This document shows, one piece after another, positions 1 to 8,605 of a DNA stretch of 14,668 nt. This DNA is from Glaciecola sp. UBA983 (GTDB lineage: Bacteria > Pseudomonadota > Gammaproteobacteria > Enterobacterales > Alteromonadaceae). The DNA lies in NCBI GenBank assembly GCA_002292215.1, contig DBBN01000093.1, positions 1 through 14,668 on the forward strand, written 5' to 3'. A model generated the notes under the pieces. The model ran no database searches, was not told the origin of the DNA, and saw only the letters and a program-made list of their open reading frames with translations. Within the stretch, counting starts at the first letter, position 1. Each line of letters starts with the position of its first letter. Made by a program: the position numbers and the translations under genes.

Positions 1-22
1 TCGAGTCCTGCTACCCCAGCCA
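1..22 (+). tRNA. tRNA-Gln, 3' end only (truncated by window edge)
   Basis: The first 22 bases read as the 3' part of a tRNA. They start inside the T-loop (TCGAGT), continue with the 3' strand of the T-stem (CCTGC) and the 3' strand of the acceptor stem (TACCCCA), and end with discriminator G and an encoded CCA. An acceptor ending TACCCCAGCCA is the one I know from enterobacterial tRNA-Gln, whose 5' strand is TGGGGTA; the tRNA-Met and tRNA-Leu acceptors differ. The anticodon lies outside the window, so the isoacceptor is unknown. In E. coli a Gln/Met/Leu tRNA array sits beside ubiF and miaB, both present here, which supports the call. No clear hairpin plus T-run terminator follows it. Confidence 0.85.
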
Positions 23-159
23 TTTCACTTCCAATTTCCTTCAAAATCATGTTATATCAATTAAAAAATAACCACTATCCTGTACAAACTAGGTTTTGTA
101 GGTAATTTATCATACACTTATCGCTTAGTTAATCATTTCATCATACAAAAGAGTCACAC

Positions 160-1569
160 ATGATCATTGATATCATCGACGCAATAAATACTGTCCTATG
201 GGGACGTGGCCAAGTCCTTATATATATCCTACTGATTGGCGGTATCTTTTTCACCTGGAAACTCGGCTTTATACAGGTCAAGCACTTCACCCACATGTTT
301 GGGATAATGCGCAACTCAACCGCTTCAGATAAAGCGGGTATATCCTCTTTTCAAGCATTGTGTACGTCCCTCTCGGCGCGTGTCGGCACGGGCAATTTAG
401 CAGGGGTCGCCGTTGCTATATCATTGGGTGGTGCTGGCGCGATATTTTGGATGTGGGTCATTGCCTTTTTAGGAATGGCGACCGGTTTTGCTGAGAGCGT
501 GCTAGGCCAATTATACAAAGTTAAGGATGCCAATGGTGAATACCGTGGTGGCCCAGCATATTATATCCAACAAGGTCTCAAAAAACGTTGGTTAGCCGTA
601 TTGTTCTCATTGTGCTTATTTTTAGGCTACGGCTTTATTTTTTCCGCGGTACAAGCCAACACCATTACTGATGCCTTAAACAATGCCTATGGTATTGACA
701 CGTTATATTCGGGTTTAGTCATTATTAGTTTAGCCGCATTAATTGTTGTAGGCGGATTCAGAGCCATTGCAAATTTTGCACAATGGGTAGTACCGTTCAT
801 GGGTGTCACCTACGTCTTAGTCGCATTAGGTATTATGATTATCAATATTGATTTATTACCTGGAGTACTCAGTGATATTGTATTGCAAGCATTTGGTTTA
901 CAAGAAGCCGTTGCCGGTACGTTTGGTGCTGCCATAGCGAATGGTGTGCAACGTGGGTTATACTCAAATGAAGCAGGTTCAGGTAGTGTGCCACATGCAG
1001 CCGCAGCAGCAACACCTAATCCTAACCACCCTGCAGCGCAAGGCTATGTGCAAATGTTGGGTGTATTTGTTGATACTATGATCTTGTGTACGGCTACCGC
1101 GTTTATTATTTTGTTAGCGGGCGGCAGTGCTAGTGATCAAATGGAAGGGATTCGCTTAACTCAGTCTGCTATGGAATTTCATTTAGGTAGCAGTGGTGCA
1201 GATTTTGTCGCTGCCGCTATTTCTTTATTCGCGTTTACCTCAGTCGTCGCTAATTATGCCTACGGCGAGAGTAATCTACATATGTTTAAGCTCGATAACA
1301 AAATCGGTCGTGGTTGTTACACTGCCGGTTATCTGATTATGATCCTGTGGGGCTCAATGGCTGCCATGCCGCAAGTGTGGGCCGCCGCTGATATGGCATT
1401 AGGGTTAATGACCGTGATCAACATGATAGCGATTGTCATGATGACACCCACCATTGTGTCTATCACCAAAGACTACATTGGTAAGCTTGAACGCAAAGAG
1501 ACAATAACATACAAAACCGGGGACTGTGAGATCCAAGGTGACACAGAAAAAGGGATTTGGGATAAGTAA
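160..1569 (+). CDS. AGCS-family sodium:alanine/glycine symporter
   Basis: This is an integral inner-membrane protein that imports a small neutral amino acid, usually alanine or glycine, coupled to Na+ (alanine/glycine:cation symporter family; AlsT, DagA and AgcS are relatives). The 469 residues match the usual family length and are mostly hydrophobic, with about ten to eleven membrane segments. Family signatures are visible: VGTGN at residues 75-79 and GLYSNEAGSGS at 266-276, followed by an Ala-rich stretch. The last 30 or so residues are polar and look like a cytoplasmic tail. The ATG at 160 has a purine-rich AAAAGAG at 147-153, six bases upstream, which supports this start. It appears monocistronic, lying between the tRNA end and a convergent gene. 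The exact substrate cannot be read from sequence. Confidence 0.93.
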   Translation: MIIDIIDAINTVLWGRGQVLIYILLIGGIFFTWKLGFIQVKHFTHMFGIMRNSTASDKAGISSFQALCTSLSARVGTGNLAGVAVAISLGGAGAIFWMWVIAFLGMATGFAESVLGQLYKVKDANGEYRGGPAYYIQQGLKKRWLAVLFSLCLFLGYGFIFSAVQANTITDALNNAYGIDTLYSGLVIISLAALIVVGGFRAIANFAQWVVPFMGVTYVLVALGIMIINIDLLPGVLSDIVLQAFGLQEAVAGTFGAAIANGVQRGLYSNEAGSGSVPHAAAAATPNPNHPAAQGYVQMLGVFVDTMILCTATAFIILLAGGSASDQMEGIRLTQSAMEFHLGSSGADFVAAAISLFAFTSVVANYAYGESNLHMFKLDNKIGRGCYTAGYLIMILWGSMAAMPQVWAAADMALGLMTVINMIAIVMMTPTIVSITKDYIGKLERKETITYKTGDCEIQGDTEKGIWDK

Positions 1570-1577
1570 TAAGCTTA

Positions 1578-1754
1578 TCAACGCAACATAAACATAATCA
1601 GCTGCACGATTAACGCCACCCCGACTAATGGCAAGATCCAGCGGCTGATTTTGCTAGTGTCTTCATCAGAGATCCGCATCTTGGAATTTTCTATGACTTT
1701 GGTCACCACAAACAAAGTCAAAAATAAAATCACTAAAATATAAATAATCGTCAT
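1578..1754 (-). CDS. Small two-helix membrane protein, unknown function
   Basis: An intact 58-codon frame runs from ATG (1754-1752) to TGA (1580-1578). It has a hydrophobic segment at residues about 2-20 (starting MTIIYILVI), a short polar loop at about 21-38 (containing SKMRISDEDTSK), and a second hydrophobic segment at about 39-57 (WILPLVGVALIVQLI), ending in Arg. This predicts a hairpin-like inner-membrane protein with no signal cleavage. The start lies three bases after the ubiF stop. A GGGGA formed by the last ubiF codons sits eight bases upstream of the ATG as a Shine-Dalgarno sequence, so it is probably co-transcribed and translationally coupled with ubiF. Its end is eight bases from the convergent AGCS stop. 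I do not recognise the family. The clean two-helix pattern and tight spacing argue for a real gene. Confidence 0.7.
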   Translation of the reverse strand: MTIIYILVILFLTLFVVTKVIENSKMRISDEDTSKISRWILPLVGVALIVQLIMFMLR

Positions 1755-1757
1755 CAG

Positions 1758-2930
1758 TTAGATCCCCATGGCTTTTTTCATGACTGCATGCTTTAGTTTA
1801 CCGCCTTTATCAGCACCAAATAGCCCAATATTACGCAGCGCTTTGAGAACAGGATTGGTATTAGAAAAGGCAACATAAAACCCATCCATCGCTGTCATCA
1901 TTTGTAAATTAGCACGTTGACGAGGTTTTTCGTATTCAGTGACTATATTACCTTCGTGAGCAATGACTTCTAACAAGCACTTAACATCCTGAAAACCGAT
2001 GTTGACCCCCTGCCCGGCTAAAGGATTAATAGCGTGCGCCGCATCCCCAATTAAAATAACGTTATGTTTGATATAGCGTACCGCATGCATGCGAGATATT
2101 GGAAAAGATGCACAATCAAGCACTTCAAATTCACCTAAATCATTAGGAAATCGAGCACGTATTGCAGCATGCAAATCCGATTTATCGGCTTGCTCTGCCA
2201 GTATTTTTAACTCATTAATCCGCTCTGGTCTGTCATACCACACTAATGATGCATAATCTTCGTGCATCGGTAAAAACGCCAAAGGACCAGAAGGCATAAA
2301 TTGTTGCCACGTTAAACTTTGTCCACGATCTTGGCTCTCAACATCGCTGTAATGATTTTTGATTGTGATACCCAACGCTTGCTGCTCATATTGCCAGCCT
2401 TGAGTTGTAATCCCTGCTGACTCGCGAACACCTGATTTAACTCCATCCGCAGCAATAATAGTTTGTGCTTTGATGTTTGTTCCATCAGTACAAATCACCC
2501 TACCCGTTTTGGCATCACTGCTCAACACCGTAGAGTGAATGACGCGACAATTATCATACTCTGCCAATGCTGCACCTAAACCTAGTTGGGTGATTCGGTT
2601 TTCGACAAACACACCTAAACGCTGTGCACCGATATCAGCGGCATGAAACTCAGTGCGTGCAAGTGGATGCTCCCATACTGCTAATCCTGTATAAGGACGA
2701 GTACGCATTGTCTCAATATGTTGCCATGCGCCTAAATTGGTTAAAAACTCAACACTGGCTTGGGCTAATGCAGACATGCGCAGATCAGGCGGTTGACTAG
2801 GATTAAAAGCAGGTGCAGGAAAGGCTTCAATCAATACAACGTCTTTGTTCAGGCGTGCTAAGCCCAGAGCCATTGCGGTTCCAACCATACCACCACCGAC
2901 AACAACGTATTGAGTTTGCATTTGCGACAT
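1758..2930 (-). CDS. ubiF: UbiF-like FAD-dependent ubiquinone-biosynthesis hydroxylase
   Basis: This is an FAD monooxygenase of the UbiH/UbiF/VisC (COQ6) family. UbiF adds the last ring hydroxyl in aerobic ubiquinone synthesis, on the 3-demethoxyubiquinol intermediate, at the cytoplasmic side of the membrane. The 390 residues show the N-terminal dinucleotide fold (GGGMVG, 12-17), the middle ADG motif (161-163) and the FAD ribityl motif GDAAHAINPLAGQG (295-308). UbiF is preferred over UbiH or UbiI because of overall resemblance to E. coli UbiF, including the TWQQF..GP.AFLP region and the SLVWYD stretch, and because of its position beside miaB. The ATG at 2930 has TAAGGAA at 2935-2941, four bases upstream. 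It is divergent from miaB and followed at three bases by a small membrane-protein gene. A UbiF paralogue with shifted regioselectivity cannot be excluded. Confidence 0.88.
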   Translation of the reverse strand: MSQMQTQYVVVGGGMVGTAMALGLARLNKDVVLIEAFPAPAFNPSQPPDLRMSALAQASVEFLTNLGAWQHIETMRTRPYTGLAVWEHPLARTEFHAADIGAQRLGVFVENRITQLGLGAALAEYDNCRVIHSTVLSSDAKTGRVICTDGTNIKAQTIIAADGVKSGVRESAGITTQGWQYEQQALGITIKNHYSDVESQDRGQSLTWQQFMPSGPLAFLPMHEDYASLVWYDRPERINELKILAEQADKSDLHAAIRARFPNDLGEFEVLDCASFPISRMHAVRYIKHNVILIGDAAHAINPLAGQGVNIGFQDVKCLLEVIAHEGNIVTEYEKPRQRANLQMMTAMDGFYVAFSNTNPVLKALRNIGLFGADKGGKLKHAVMKKAMGI

Positions 2931-2971
2931 GAGATTCCTTATTGCCTTGAGAAGAGTGATTAAATGGCCTT

Positions 2972-3001
2972 ACTATAAGGGTATTATGATGGAGGAGTCG
3001 A
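2972..3001 (-). promoter_or_regulatory. Candidate sigma-70 promoter for ubiF
   Basis: On the minus strand, TCGACT (3001-2996, four of six to the -35 consensus) is followed after 18 bases by TATAGT (2977-2972, five of six to the -10 consensus). The site is about 40 bases before the ubiF start, in the only intergenic space available to it. The call is pattern-based only. Confidence 0.35.
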
Positions 3002-3028
3002 TTAGGTGCAAGACTGTCAGCACAACAC

Positions 3029-3057
3029 TAGTCATTGGCGCAATTACAGGCTAAAAT
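3029..3057 (+). promoter_or_regulatory. Candidate sigma-70 promoter for the miaB operon
   Basis: TAGTCA (3029-3034, four of six to the -35 consensus) and TAAAAT (3052-3057, five of six to the -10 consensus) are separated by exactly 17 bases. Transcription would start near 3064, giving a leader of about 25 bases before the miaB ATG. The divergent ubiF candidate promoter lies just to the left. No obvious operator was found. Confidence 0.45.
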
Positions 3058-3089
3058 ACACAAAATAGTTACAGACAGACATCCCATCC

Positions 3090-4520
3090 ATGAGCCAAAA
3101 ATTATATATCAAAACCTGGGGCTGCCAAATGAACGAGTATGACTCGGAAAAAATGGCAGACTTGTTAGACGCCACTCACGGTTATACGCTTGCGCAAGAG
3201 CCTGAAGACGCAGATGTTATTTTACTTAACACGTGTTCTATTCGCGAAAAAGCCCAAGAAAAAGTATTCCATCAGTTAGGCCGCTGGAAAAACCTTAAAA
3301 TAGCTAAACCGGATTTGATTATTGGTGTGGGTGGATGTGTGGCATCACAAGAAGGCGATCATATTCGTCAACGTGCCCCTTATGTTGACATTATTTTTGG
3401 CCCCCAAACCTTACACCGTTTACCTGAGATGATCAGAGATATAAAAGGCGGCTCAAAGAGCGTCGTTGATGTCAGCTTCCCAGAAATTGAAAAGTTTGAC
3501 CGTTTACCCGAACCTCGCGCCGATGGTCCAAGTGCTTTTGTCTCGATTATGGAAGGGTGTTCTAAGTATTGTACTTTTTGCGTGGTACCTTACACCCGCG
3601 GTGAGGAAGTCTCACGTCCTGTCGACGATGTATTAGTAGAAATCGCACAACTTGCTGAGCAAGGTGTACGTGAAGTGAATCTGTTAGGCCAAAATGTCAA
3701 TGCGTTCCGTGGCCCACATTTCGATGGTAGTGTCTGTCGTTTTGCTGAGTTGTTAGAGCTGATTGCGTCAATTGATGGTATTGACCGAATTCGTTACACA
3801 ACATCACACCCTGTCGAATTTACTGATGATATTGTCGATGCTTACGCGTCTATTCCTGAATTGGTGGATCACTTACATCTACCAGTGCAAAGCGGTTCTG
3901 ACCGTATTTTGAATCTGATGAAACGTGGTCATACGGCTATTGAATACAAATCAAAAATTCGCGCATTAAAGAAAATTCGCCCTAATTTATCCATGTCATC
4001 TGATTTTATCATTGGCTTTCCGGGTGAATCTGAACAGGATTTTGCAGACACCATGAAACTCATTAACGATATTGATTATGATATGAGCTTTAGCTTCATT
4101 TACTCGGCACGTCCTGGAACACCAGCAGCAGATTTGCCCGATGATGTGAGTGAAGAAGAAAAGAAAAAACGATTGTGGATCCTACAAGATCGCATCAATC
4201 AAAGTGCTTTACGTATCGCACGTAGCATGCTTAATACCGAACAGCGTATATTAGTCGAAGGCCCATCCAAGAAAAATCCAATGGAGCTAACTGGCCGTAC
4301 TGAAAATAATCGCGTCGTTAACTTTGAAGGCACACCTGATATGATTGGTCAGTTTCTAGATGTTATGATCACCGACGTATTCAGTAACTCTTTACGTGGT
4401 GATGTATTGCGCCGCGAGAGTGAAATGGGCCTGCGTATTGCAGTTTCACCACAAAGCATTGTACAAAAACAAGCACAATCGTTAGGGGTCAATGTTGTGA
4501 CACCTGCTCCACAAGCGTAA
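3090..4520 (+). CDS. miaB: tRNA-2-methylthio-N6-dimethylallyladenosine synthase MiaB
   Basis: This radical-SAM methylthiotransferase adds the 2-methylthio group to i6A37 of tRNAs that read codons starting with U. The 476 residues contain the full architecture. The N-terminal UPF0004 domain has three cluster-binding cysteines at C12 ([11 protein letters not shown]), C49 ([11 protein letters not shown]) and C83 (GVGGCVASQ). The radical-SAM motif CSKYCTFC has cysteines at 157, 161 and 164, the same numbers as I recall for E. coli. A C-terminal TRAM domain lies at about 378-445. The length matches the family (about 474). The ATG at 3090 places the first cysteine at residue 12, as expected, although its ribosome-binding site is weak. 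It heads the plus-strand run, with ybeZ starting 35 bases downstream. Confidence 0.97.
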   Translation: MSQKLYIKTWGCQMNEYDSEKMADLLDATHGYTLAQEPEDADVILLNTCSIREKAQEKVFHQLGRWKNLKIAKPDLIIGVGGCVASQEGDHIRQRAPYVDIIFGPQTLHRLPEMIRDIKGGSKSVVDVSFPEIEKFDRLPEPRADGPSAFVSIMEGCSKYCTFCVVPYTRGEEVSRPVDDVLVEIAQLAEQGVREVNLLGQNVNAFRGPHFDGSVCRFAELLELIASIDGIDRIRYTTSHPVEFTDDIVDAYASIPELVDHLHLPVQSGSDRILNLMKRGHTAIEYKSKIRALKKIRPNLSMSSDFIIGFPGESEQDFADTMKLINDIDYDMSFSFIYSARPGTPAADLPDDVSEEEKKKRLWILQDRINQSALRIARSMLNTEQRILVEGPSKKNPMELTGRTENNRVVNFEGTPDMIGQFLDVMITDVFSNSLRGDVLRRESEMGLRIAVSPQSIVQKQAQSLGVNVVTPAPQA

Positions 4521-4555
4521 TTAATTTATAACCATAGCTATCCATCGAGGCATTT

Positions 4556-5632
4556 TTGAGTAATTTAGACGTTAGAGAAATTTTATTAGTACCAGAAGAT
4601 AATAAACGTTTGTCCAGTTTATGTGGACCATACGATAATAATATCAAACAACTAGAACGTCGTTTAGGTGTGGAAATCACTTACCGCAATAATGCTTTTA
4701 AAATCATTGGTAATGCTGCAATTAACGAAGTTACTATTGAATTACTTAAACAACTCTACGTCGAGACAGCACCGGTGCACGGTGCTATCAAAGAAATTGA
4801 CCCTGAAGATATTCATCTCGCCATCCAAACACAACGGGTGTTGGAGCAAACTCGCGACGACGATCATCCCTATGGCAAACAAGTACAAATCAAAACCAAA
4901 CGCGGAGTTGTTAAACCCCGTAACCCCAATCAAGGTGAATATGTATCAAACATCATGAATCATGATATTACGTTTGGTATTGGCCCTGCAGGAACGGGTA
5001 AAACCTATTTAGCCGTAGCCTGCGCCGTTGATGCATTAGAACGTCAAGAAATACGTCGTATATTATTGACCAGACCTGCTGTAGAAGCTGGTGAAAAATT
5101 GGGTTTTTTACCTGGGGATTTATCGCAAAAAGTCGATCCGTACCTACGCCCTTTATATGATGCGTTATTTGAAATGCTCGGGTTTGAAAAAGTCGAAAAG
5201 CTCATTGAGAGAAATGTAATTGAGATTGCCCCGCTTGCTTATATGCGTGGTAGGACTTTAAACGATGCCTTTATTATTTTAGATGAAAGCCAAAATACGA
5301 CTAGCGAACAAATGAAAATGTTCCTAACACGGATTGGTTTTAATTCTAAAGCGGTGATCACCGGTGATATTACTCAAATCGATTTACCACGCGGTGTGCG
5401 CTCTGGATTGCGTCATAGCATCGAAGTCTTACCTGATGTGGAAGAAATCTCCTTTAATTTTTTTAACGCTCAAGATGTGGTTCGTCATCCTGTTGTTGCT
5501 CGTATTGTGCAAGCGTACGAAAAATACGATGACCAGCAAGCGCAAACTAAGGCGAAACGTAAACAAGAAGAACGTGAAAAAGCTGAAGCCATTGCTGCTG
5601 CACAAATCATTGCCAATAATAAACCGTCATGA
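4556..5632 (+). CDS. ybeZ: PhoH-like ATPase YbeZ (TTG start)
   Basis: This is a cytoplasmic P-loop ATPase of the PhoH family, encoded next to and thought to work with the endoribonuclease YbeY in rRNA and RNA metabolism. The 358 residues closely resemble E. coli YbeZ. An N-terminal KH-like region covers about 10-75. Walker A GPAGTGKT is at 143-150 and Walker B IILDES has D243 and E244, followed by the long conserved block LTRPAVEAGEKLGFLPGDLSQKV upstream of it. The C-terminal 40 residues are highly charged (Lys/Glu/Gln-rich) and probably helical. The start is TTG at 4556: GAGG at 4547-4550 is spaced five bases from it, and the N-terminus then aligns with E. coli YbeZ, while no upstream ATG fits. 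Its stop overlaps the ybeY start (ATGA), implying translational coupling. Confidence 0.95.
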   Translation: MSNLDVREILLVPEDNKRLSSLCGPYDNNIKQLERRLGVEITYRNNAFKIIGNAAINEVTIELLKQLYVETAPVHGAIKEIDPEDIHLAIQTQRVLEQTRDDDHPYGKQVQIKTKRGVVKPRNPNQGEYVSNIMNHDITFGIGPAGTGKTYLAVACAVDALERQEIRRILLTRPAVEAGEKLGFLPGDLSQKVDPYLRPLYDALFEMLGFEKVEKLIERNVIEIAPLAYMRGRTLNDAFIILDESQNTTSEQMKMFLTRIGFNSKAVITGDITQIDLPRGVRSGLRHSIEVLPDVEEISFNFFNAQDVVRHPVVARIVQAYEKYDDQQAQTKAKRKQEEREKAEAIAAAQIIANNKPS

Positions 5633-6096
5633 ATACCTCCATCGATGTTGATATTCAATGGGCGTTAACCGATATCGAGCAACCTTTAACGGATGTACTT
5701 ATCTTACAGACGGTTGAACAAGTATTAACTGAGCATAATGCTGGACAAGGTGAATTGACCGTTCGCTTTGTTGATATCAAGGAATCACAAAGCTTAAACA
5801 ACGCCTATCGAGGCAAAGATAAGCCCACTAATGTGTTATCTTTCCCCAGTGAACTCCCTGATTTTATTGAATCCCCATTGTTGGGTGATTTAGTCATTTG
5901 TCATGCTGTGGTTAGCCAAGAAGCGCTGGAGCAAAACAAAGCAATCAATGCCCATTATCAGCATTTGATTATACATGGCGTGTTACATTTATTGGGCTTT
6001 GATCATATTGAAGAAGCGGATGCTGATGTCATGGAAGCACATGAAATTACCTTGTTAGACAAATTAGGCATTGACGATCCCTATCAAGTTGATTAA
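5629..6096 (+). CDS. ybeY: Endoribonuclease / rRNA maturation factor YbeY
   Basis: This is a metal-dependent single-strand endoribonuclease (UPF0054) needed for maturation of the 16S rRNA 3' end and for removal of defective 70S ribosomes. The 155 residues are full length. The zinc site HGVLHLLGFDH is complete, with H116, H120 and H126 in the H-x3-H-x5-H spacing. The upstream conserved YRGKDKPTNVLSFP block (60-73) is also present. The ATG at 5629 overlaps the ybeZ TGA by four bases (ATGA), so translation is probably coupled. The next gene, corC, starts 50 bases later. Nothing unusual is seen. Confidence 0.97.
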   Translation: MNTSIDVDIQWALTDIEQPLTDVLILQTVEQVLTEHNAGQGELTVRFVDIKESQSLNNAYRGKDKPTNVLSFPSELPDFIESPLLGDLVICHAVVSQEALEQNKAINAHYQHLIIHGVLHLLGFDHIEEADADVMEAHEITLLDKLGIDDPYQVD

Positions 6097-6146
6097 TTTA
6101 ACCATATACCTATTTATTTTTATTTAATTGAGAAAAAAAACACACA

Positions 6147-7007
6147 ATGAGCGACGATAACCCCCACTCTACGAACGGTTCTGCAACCAAAGGTTGGATA
6201 GAGAAAATCAAAGACACTTTTAGTCCAGAACCGACAAACCACGAAGAACTTGTGGATGTCATTAATGAAGCTGAACTTAATGACGTAATTAATCCACAAA
6301 CCCGCGAGATGATCGAGGGTGTTATCGGAGTCAACAAGATGAAAGTGCGAGATATTATGATCCCTCGCGCCCAAATGATCACCATTGATGTCAACGCGAC
6401 AGCAGCACAATTAATCCCACAAGTCATTGAGTCCGCTCACTCCCGCTTTCCTGTTATTAGTGAAGATAAAGACCACATCGAAGGCATATTATTAGCCAAA
6501 GATTTATTGGCCTATGTTTTTAATCAAGAAGCCGAGCTCGTCCTAAAAGACATCTTACGCGATGCTGTGATTGTCCCAGAATCAAAACGTGTTGATGTAT
6601 TACTCAAAGACTTTCGTCAACAACGCTATCATATGGCAATAGTCGTCGATGAATACGGCGGCGTGTCAGGCTTGGTAACCATCGAAGATATCCTAGAATT
6701 GATTGTCGGCCAAATTGAAGACGAGCACGATGCAGACGACCAAGAAACAGATGGTATCAGACCACTTAACAAACTGACTTATTCGGTTAAAGCATTGACG
6801 CAGGTAAGTGAGTTTAATACGTTTTTTGCCACTAAATTTAGTGAAGATGAAGCAGATACCATTGCCGGTATCGTCTTGAAAGGGTTTGGTCACATGCCTG
6901 AAACAGGGGATAAAATCACTCTAAATGACATAGAGTTCAAAGTGACTAACTCAGATAAGCGTCGCATCCAACAGCTTAAAGTAACCTTGCCAGAGGAACG
7001 AACGTAA
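6147..7007 (+). CDS. corC: CorC/YbeX-type CBS-pair protein (Mg2+/Co2+ resistance, ribosome-linked)
   Basis: This is a soluble CorC (YbeX) protein. In enterics it is tied to Mg2+ and Co2+ efflux and, with YbeY, to ribosome homeostasis. The 286 residues carry a CBS-domain pair at about 68-128 (starting VRDIMIPRAQMITI) and 134-192 (including the conserved VVDEYGGVSGLVTIEDILE), then a CorC_HlyC transporter-associated domain at about 207-283. There is no DUF21 membrane domain, which separates it from the membrane-bound CorB/CNNM transporters. An acidic linker at 191-201 follows CBS2. The ATG at 6147 gives an N-terminus (MSDDN..) like E. coli CorC; upstream is only a purine run (GAGAAAAAAAA) as a weak ribosome-binding site. 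lnt starts two bases after the stop. The 50-base AT-rich gap before corC shows no clear terminator. Confidence 0.94.
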   Translation: MSDDNPHSTNGSATKGWIEKIKDTFSPEPTNHEELVDVINEAELNDVINPQTREMIEGVIGVNKMKVRDIMIPRAQMITIDVNATAAQLIPQVIESAHSRFPVISEDKDHIEGILLAKDLLAYVFNQEAELVLKDILRDAVIVPESKRVDVLLKDFRQQRYHMAIVVDEYGGVSGLVTIEDILELIVGQIEDEHDADDQETDGIRPLNKLTYSVKALTQVSEFNTFFATKFSEDEADTIAGIVLKGFGHMPETGDKITLNDIEFKVTNSDKRRIQQLKVTLPEERT

Positions 7008-7009
7008 GC

Positions 7010-8605
7010 ATGCGTTGGTTGGGTAATGTCTCGGCACAAGCAATATTATCCTTGTGTCTTGGCTTATCACTTACATTGGCATTTGCTCCTTTTGACTATG
7101 CCTATATCTCCCTTTTTAGTTTAACCGCTTTTCTTATTCTGTTAATGCAGACTCAACATCCTAAACTCATTGGCTTTATGTTTGGCTTCGGTTGGTTTGG
7201 AGCTGGTATCAGTTGGGTCCATGTAAGTATCGCAGAATTTGGTGGCGTACCATTAATTGTCTCGTTATTTCTAATGGGCTTGTTGGTGAGCTATCTGGCA
7301 TTGTTTGTCATGCTATTTAGCCTAATTATTCATAAACTTTCTTCACGATATGGTTACGCGTTACCCCTAGCCACCGCGCCAGTGCTATGGTTAGCCATGG
7401 AAACCTTACGTTCAGTATTGTTTACAGGATTTCCATGGTTGTCGTTAGGTTATTCGCAAATTAATACTGTTCTAGGTCAATTTGCTCCGATAATAGGTGA
7501 AACTGGGATCACAACATTATTGGTTATTTTAGCCAGTTGTGGCGCTTACATTATATTATTGGCTCGTTCAAAGACGGCTAAAAAATTACCACCGTTAATC
7601 AAATATAGTGCATACAGCACTTTGATTATTGTATTTTTCAGTGAATGGTTTGCACCACATTTTATTCTCAATGACAGAATTAATACAGCACAAGACAAAT
7701 CGTTTTCGGTTGGCATCGTACAAGGCAATATTGAACAATCCATGCGTTGGGTACCTGAGCTTGATCAACCGATTATGGATAAGTATCTAAAACTCACTGA
7801 TACACTATGGCAAAACGATGTGGTTATATGGCCAGAGGCTGCGGTCCCTAAATTAGAATCTGAAGCACAACCGTTTTTACATCAAATTGACGCACAAGCA
7901 TACGCGACCAATACAGGACTGATCACGGGGATCGTAAATTATGATTTTGGACGCGACTTAATCCTCAATCAACTGATTACTTTAGGGCGTAAAAACGCCA
8001 ACCTCGAGCAGCCTCAATATCATTATGGGCACAACAATCGCTTTGCCAAACACCATTTATTACCGATTGGAGAATTTATTCCATTAGAAAACTGGCTCAG
8101 AGGGTTAGCGCCGATTTTTGATTTACCGATGTCATCTTTTACCCGTGGTGCATACGTGCAAGAAAACTTACAAGCGAATGGCTTATGGTTTGTGCCTGCT
8201 ATTTGTTTTGAAATTGTGTTCCCACGTCAAATACGTGCCAATATCACCCCACAATCTAATGCCATCATTACGGTTTCTAATGACGCTTGGTTTGGTGATT
8301 CACATGGGCCACACCAACATATGCAAATCGCGCAAATGCGTGCTTTAGAGTTTGGCTTACCAGTTATACGAGTGACCAACAACGGCATTACAGGTGTGAT
8401 TAACCATCACGGTCAGATCCAATCACGCTTACCTCAATTTACCGAAGGCGTATTAGTCGATACTGTAACTACACCGACGAGTACCACGCTATACCGTCAA
8501 TATGGCGATACTATCCCGTTTGGCGTAGCACTGTTGTGGATGTTACTTATCCTTGGACTTTATTTTTTACAACTACAATTACAATCAAATAAGAGAATAT
8601 CATGA
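7010..8605 (+). CDS. lnt: Apolipoprotein N-acyltransferase
   Basis: Lnt transfers the third acyl chain from a phospholipid to the N-terminal cysteine of lipoproteins in the inner membrane, which readies them for Lol sorting. The 531 residues comprise an N-terminal membrane domain (about residues 8-215, with multiple hydrophobic helices) and a periplasmic nitrilase-like domain (about 232-500). The catalytic triad is visible: E276 (VIWPEAAVP), K347 (NNRFAKHHLLP) and C399 (VPAICFEIVFP). A last hydrophobic segment lies at about 505-525. The ATG at 7010 follows the corC stop by two bases and has GAGGAA at 6993-6998. Its TGA overlaps the ATG of the following amidohydrolase gene, so lnt is not the last gene of the unit here. 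The length is slightly above that of E. coli Lnt (512). Confidence 0.97.
   Translation: MRWLGNVSAQAILSLCLGLSLTLAFAPFDYAYISLFSLTAFLILLMQTQHPKLIGFMFGFGWFGAGISWVHVSIAEFGGVPLIVSLFLMGLLVSYLALFVMLFSLIIHKLSSRYGYALPLATAPVLWLAMETLRSVLFTGFPWLSLGYSQINTVLGQFAPIIGETGITTLLVILASCGAYIILLARSKTAKKLPPLIKYSAYSTLIIVFFSEWFAPHFILNDRINTAQDKSFSVGIVQGNIEQSMRWVPELDQPIMDKYLKLTDTLWQNDVVIWPEAAVPKLESEAQPFLHQIDAQAYATNTGLITGIVNYDFGRDLILNQLITLGRKNANLEQPQYHYGHNNRFAKHHLLPIGEFIPLENWLRGLAPIFDLPMSSFTRGAYVQENLQANGLWFVPAICFEIVFPRQIRANITPQSNAIITVSNDAWFGDSHGPHQHMQIAQMRALEFGLPVIRVTNNGITGVINHHGQIQSRLPQFTEGVLVDTVTTPTSTTLYRQYGDTIPFGVALLWMLLILGLYFLQLQLQSNKRIS

Noticed and set aside
83..100. Inverted repeat TACAAAC/GTTTTGTA upstream of the AGCS gene as an operator
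   Set aside because: It is short and imperfect (one-base bulge), matches no regulator site I know and has no clear promoter around it; chance is likely in AT-rich DNA.
1..159. Integration site or mobile-element border at the tRNA-Gln 3' end
   Set aside because: No integrase, no repeat of the tRNA end and no foreign-looking cargo is visible in the window; the downstream genes look native.
1561..1579. Inverted repeat GATAAG/CTTATC across the convergent stops of the AGCS and small membrane genes, as a terminator
   Set aside because: The stem has only six AT-rich pairs, overlaps coding ends and lacks a T-run on either strand.
4668..4958. Plus-strand open frame inside ybeZ in another frame
   Set aside because: It overlaps a conserved ATPase completely, and its translation is a Leu/Lys/Ser-rich shadow without family features.
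6110..6427. Minus-strand open frames opposite the start of corC
   Set aside because: Two overlapping frames antisense to conserved corC, with no motif or ribosome-binding site; shadows.
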